Shown: positions 7,181-9,034 of the stretch, one piece after another | Position numbering within the stretch: the first letter of the stretch is position 1 | How the letters are laid out: each line of letters opens with the position of its first letter | Assembly (NCBI GenBank): GCA_025774205.1 | Contig: JALGWK010000108.1 | Coordinates: 1-9,034 of the forward strand | DNA length: 9,034 bases | Origin: a bacterium | GTDB lineage: Bacteria > Blakebacterota > Blakebacteria > Blakebacterales > Blakebacteraceae | Direction of reading: 5' to 3' | The notes under the pieces: generated by a model | What the model was told of the DNA's origin: nothing | The model's input: the letters and a program-made list of their open reading frames with translations, nothing else | The model's database searches: none | Made by a program: the position numbers and the translations under genes

Positions 7181-7723
7181 TCAACCACCCAGGCCTGTGC
7201 GGAGGATGGTCATGATATCCGCCGCCGGATTCGAGGAGGGGGCCTCGATGATCCGACCGATTTCAATATTCCCCTGCAGAACGACGAAGGTGGGGGAGGC
7301 GGTGACATCATATCGTGATGCCAGCCCGTCACGGTCCTCGAGACGACGGTTCAGACCAATGATCCGCAGAGTGATCCGATTGTTCTCTACCTCCTTCATG
7401 GTCGCGAACAGGGCAGGCACATGGATCTGTGCGTCCACGTTCCAACTGCCCATGAAGACCAGGATCGTGACCTGTTCACGGAGATCATCAAGGTAGCCTG
7501 CCGCTTCCCGGTCGGTAGAGATCAGGTCTGTCCGGGTGCGGAATACCGCTATGTTCTCGAGGACCCACTCCATGTCACCCTGTCCGAACATCTCATTCCC
7601 GTCGAGACCGGCCGGGGTGACCGGACCGCTGTTCTGGTCGGAGGAAGAGCAGGCGCCGAGGACCATCACCGCGGCGAAGGCGGCAAGCAGGCAGGCTGCG
7701 GATCGATTACGGTTACCGGTCAT
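7181..7723 (-). CDS. Thioredoxin-fold lipoprotein lacking the CXXC active site
   Basis: A 180-residue protein with a lipoprotein signal: basic n-region MTGNRNR, hydrophobic core, and lipobox VLGAC with lipidated Cys25, followed by SSSDQ. From about 85 the sequence follows a thioredoxin fold: the strand VTILVFMGSW, an active-site helix ending near VPALF, the strand ITLRIIGLN, and the cis-proline loop ASPTFVV (Pro144). The active-site motif reads W-N-V-D-A (94-98) where thioredoxins have WC..C, and no cysteine exists beyond the signal peptide. It therefore cannot do dithiol chemistry and is probably a binding or structural protein. I chose ATG 7721-7723 over the longer frame to 7846 because it places the signal peptide at the N-terminus and avoids overlap with the repeat gene, whose stop is 17 nt upstream. 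It heads the cell-wall block, with only 6 nt before the YkuD gene. Confidence 0.88.
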   Translation of the reverse strand: MTGNRNRSAACLLAAFAAVMVLGACSSSDQNSGPVTPAGLDGNEMFGQGDMEWVLENIAVFRTRTDLISTDREAAGYLDDLREQVTILVFMGSWNVDAQIHVPALFATMKEVENNRITLRIIGLNRRLEDRDGLASRYDVTASPTFVVLQGNIEIGRIIEAPSSNPAADIMTILRTGLGG

Positions 7724-7739
7724 GCCATTATCCGACAGG

Positions 7740-8105
7740 TCAGAGGTCTTCTTCGGTTGTTTCTTCACCAGCTTCATCCACCGGTTCATCCTCATCAAGG
7801 GTCTCAGGTGTGTCCGACACTTCACCGGTTTCATCTGCGGGATCATCCCCGGTCACGGTTTCGGGCGCGTCTGACACTTCACCGGTTTCATCTGCAGGAT
7901 CATCATCGGTCACGGTTTCGGGCGTGTCTGACACTTCACTGGTTTCATCTGCAGGATCATCCTCGGTCGCGGTTTCGGGCGCGTCTGACACTTCACCGGT
8001 TTCATCTGCGGGATCATCCTCGGTCGCGGTTTCGGGCGCGTCTGACACTTCACCGGTTTCATCTGCGGGATCATCCTCGGTCACGGTTTCGGGCGCGTCT
8101 GACAC
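7740..8105 (-). CDS. Acidic 19-residue repeat protein, probably the C-terminal tail of the cold-shock protein
   Basis: This frame encodes six tandem copies of about [19 protein letters not shown] and ends in EETTEEDL. It is almost devoid of basic and aromatic residues, so it should be an intrinsically disordered polyanion. The only start in its own frame is a GTG at 8103-8105, overlapping the end of the cold-shock frame by 25 nt, with no convincing ribosome-binding site. Reading this frame further upstream gives [14 protein letters not shown], which joins the cold-shock domain at ...FEITEG if one G is added to the GGG at 8127-8129. The restored product would have 182 residues (548 + 1 bases, a whole number of codons). 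The NV just before the repeats fits the usual end of a cold-shock domain. I judge it most likely a tail fused to csp, by genome mutation, sequencing error or ribosomal frameshifting. A separate overlapping gene is the alternative. Confidence 0.65.
   Translation of the reverse strand: MSDAPETVTEDDPADETGEVSDAPETATEDDPADETGEVSDAPETATEDDPADETSEVSDTPETVTDDDPADETGEVSDAPETVTGDDPADETGEVSDTPETLDEDEPVDEAGEETTEEDL
7759..8100 (-). repeat. 57-bp tandem direct repeat, five full units plus one diverged unit
   Basis: The landmark gacac on the plus strand recurs at 7816, 7873, 7930, 7987, 8044 and again at 8101, an exact 57-base period. Units from 7816 to 8100 differ by only a few bases. The unit at about 7759-7815 is diverged and encodes the final [19 protein letters not shown] copy. 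Because 57 is divisible by three, copy-number change would keep the frame and only alter the length of the acidic tail. There are no spacers between units. Confidence 0.95.
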
Positions 8106-8287
8106 ATTTCCGTCATTACTCTCAGTCCCTCGGTGATCTCGAACTCAACCTCCTCACCTTCCTTCAGCGTCCGGAATCCCTCTCCGGCGATAGCGGTATA
8201 GTGCGCGAACACATCAGGACCATCCACCTGGCTTATAAACCCATAGCCCTTCTGGTTATTGAACCACTTCACAGTACCGATCGGCAT
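8081..8287 (-). CDS. Cold-shock-domain protein (CspA family), with disrupted C-terminal frame
   Basis: A small RNA/ssDNA-binding beta-barrel protein. [18 protein letters not shown] contains the first strand and RNP1 (KGYGFI, 13-18). VFAHYTAI (26-33) carries RNP2, and [20 protein letters not shown] (35-54) completes the barrel up to the last strand. Cold-shock proteins normally finish with a segment like GPKGPQAANV; here the frame instead runs [14 protein letters not shown] to a stop at 8081. The -1 frame gives GTESNDGNV and then the acidic repeats. The start is ATG 8285-8287, preceded by GGGGAG about 10 nt upstream; an upstream in-frame extension to 8320 is unconvincing. As read, the product is 68 residues; with one G restored at 8127-8129 it would be 182. 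It probably has its own promoter in the 159-bp gap and may lead the transcript into the lipoprotein and wall genes. Confidence 0.9.
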   Translation of the reverse strand: MPIGTVKWFNNQKGYGFISQVDGPDVFAHYTAIAGEGFRTLKEGEEVEFEITEGLRVMTEMCQTRPKP

Positions 8288-8341
8288 GATATTTCCACTC
8301 CCCTGCCTGGATTGTGTCATTCCCCGGTTTCCGGAGACCCC

Positions 8342-8359
8342 GGCCGGTCACAACCGGCC
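8342..8359. other. Perfect GC-rich hairpin between the rlmB-like gene and csp
   Basis: GGCCGGT, loop CACA, ACCGGCC: a 7-bp stem with a 4-base loop in the 8288-8446 gap. In the minus direction it lies 88 nt after the methyltransferase stop and 54 nt before the csp ATG. It is not followed by a T-run on the minus strand, so a classical intrinsic terminator is unlikely. It may instead be a structural element of the csp leader. I see no confident -35/-10 pair in the gap. Confidence 0.4.
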
Positions 8360-8446
8360 AGAATATCTGATGATGCCCGAACAACCTGTCTTCCCACAAG
8401 TCTTTTCTATCCGGCCGGGATCAGAAACCTGTCGCAGGCCGAATGA

Positions 8447-9034
8447 TCAGATCGAAACCTCTCCGCGCTGCCTGGAGATCTCATAGAGCACGATACCGGC
8501 CGCGACCGAGGCGTTCAGACTCGAGGTCATGCCGGACAATGGGATCGACGCGATCATGTCACACGCCGATCTGACCACCGGTCGCATTCCTTTCTCCTCT
8601 CCACCGATTACCACCGCCAGCGGTACGGTCAGGTCGATCTCCCGCAGGATCACGCCCTCCCCGCCGGCGGTTCCCATGATCCACACACCCTCCCCCTTGA
8701 GCTCTTCCAGGGTCCGGGCGAGGTTGGCGACACGGCAGAGCGGGAGGTGACGGAGGGCTCCGGCGGCCGCCTTCTCCGCGGTCCCCCCCGGTGAGGCCGA
8801 CCGGTGCCGGGGGATAACCAGGGCGTGGGCACCGAGAGCTTCAGCGCTCCTGGCGACCGCGCCCAGGTTGTGCGGGTCCTGGATATGATCGAGGACCACC
8901 AGCAGGGGGGTGCCGCCATCACTCTTGACCGCCGCGATGATCTCCCGGTGGTCGGAGTATTGGACCGGTGCGATGATCGCCACTACTCCCTGGTGACGCC
9001 CCCGATCGGTCTGCCGGTCGAGCGCGTCCCGGGG
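8447..9034 (-). CDS. rlmB: 23S rRNA 2'-O-methyltransferase, TrmH/SpoU family (RlmB-like), N-terminus off the window
   Basis: A SPOUT-class methyltransferase that uses S-adenosylmethionine to methylate a ribose 2'-OH; RlmB acts on G2251 of 23S rRNA. The frame stays open to the window edge, reading LDRQTDRGRHQGVVAIIAP at its start, the usual linker from the small substrate-binding domain. The catalytic domain shows motif 1 (DHIQDPHNLGAVARSAEALG), motif 2 (VVIGGEEKGMRP) and motif 3 (IPLSGMTSSLNASVAAGIVL), which form the knotted cofactor site. The protein ends LYEISRQRGEVSI. About 195 residues are present; RlmB is usually near 245, so roughly 50 are missing. The apparent GTG start at 8981-8983 is internal to the conserved HQGVVA segment and should not be used. 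It is separated from the rest by 159 bp and is probably a distinct transcription unit. Another TrmH-family target cannot be excluded. Confidence 0.92.
   Translation of the reverse strand, partial: PRDALDRQTDRGRHQGVVAIIAPVQYSDHREIIAAVKSDGGTPLLVVLDHIQDPHNLGAVARSAEALGAHALVIPRHRSASPGGTAEKAAAGALRHLPLCRVANLARTLEELKGEGVWIMGTAGGEGVILREIDLTVPLAVVIGGEEKGMRPVVRSACDMIASIPLSGMTSSLNASVAAGIVLYEISRQRGEVSI

Noticed and set aside
7724-7846. 41-codon N-terminal extension of the thioredoxin-fold lipoprotein
   Set aside because: It would displace the lipoprotein signal peptide from the N-terminus and overlap the end of the acidic repeat frame.
7759-8100. CRISPR-like array
   Set aside because: The 57-bp units are directly contiguous with no unique spacers and encode an in-frame peptide repeat, so this is a coding minisatellite.
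8088-8129. Programmed -1 ribosomal frameshift site joining csp and its tail
   Set aside because: I do not see a standard X XXY YYZ slippery heptamer at the junction. A missing G in a G-run is simpler, though frameshifting is not excluded.
8342-8359. Rho-independent terminator for the methyltransferase gene
   Set aside because: The stem is good, but no T-run follows on the minus strand and it lies 88 nt past the stop. I kept it only as a hairpin of unknown role.
7421-8446. Long plus-strand open frame of 341 codons with a repeated His/Arg/Leu-rich segment
   Set aside because: It is antisense to the acidic repeats and neighbouring genes; its repetitiveness is just the 57-bp repeat read on the other strand. 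It has no family features.

Overview
The window is a GC-rich stretch (roughly 60% by eye) with every supported gene on the minus strand. It looks like Gram-negative bacterial chromosome: there are exported and periplasmic cell-wall enzymes, a lipoprotein with a clear lipobox, and an exported zinc metalloprotease of the DUF5117/DUF5118 type. That metalloprotease family is common in Gemmatimonadota, Bacteroidota and related phyla, so an uncultured FCB-group or delta-like lineage is my best guess. No phylogenetic marker here settles it.

Layout, read in the direction of transcription (high to low coordinates). The right edge carries the C-terminal three quarters of a TrmH/SpoU 2'-O-methyltransferase (rlmB-like, 8447-9034). 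After a 159-bp gap containing a perfect hairpin comes a cold-shock-domain gene (8081-8287). Its reading frame runs, one base out of phase, into a highly acidic tail of six 19-residue repeats encoded by a 57-bp tandem repeat (7740-8105). A thioredoxin-fold lipoprotein without its active-site cysteines follows (7181-7723). Next is a tightly packed cell-wall block: a Csd6-like L,D-transpeptidase/carboxypeptidase with two NTF2-like domains (5804-7174), a small single-pass membrane protein (5032-5748), a Csd4-like M99 carboxypeptidase (3065-5035), anhydro-N-acetylmuramic acid kinase (1827-3068) and a sodium:solute symporter (376-1830). The left edge holds the N-terminus of the metalloprotease, apparently frameshifted in its signal peptide. 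Junctions are 17 nt, 6 nt, 55 nt, then three successive 4-nt stop/start overlaps, then about 20 nt, so 1-7723 (perhaps 1-8287) reads as one transcription unit.

How the genes may work together: the YkuD and M99 enzymes resemble the two peptidoglycan stem-peptide trimming enzymes that set helical cell shape in Helicobacter and Campylobacter (Csd6/Pgp2 and Csd4/Pgp1). A single-pass membrane protein lies between them. They are translationally coupled to AnmK, which phosphorylates anhydroMurNAc released during wall turnover, and to a transporter that could import that sugar. The proposal is therefore a combined wall-trimming and wall-recycling operon. The second notable element is the cold-shock domain with its acidic repeat tail. 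No gene-free stretch exceeds 300 bases. I see no tRNA, rRNA, CRISPR array or insertion sequence.
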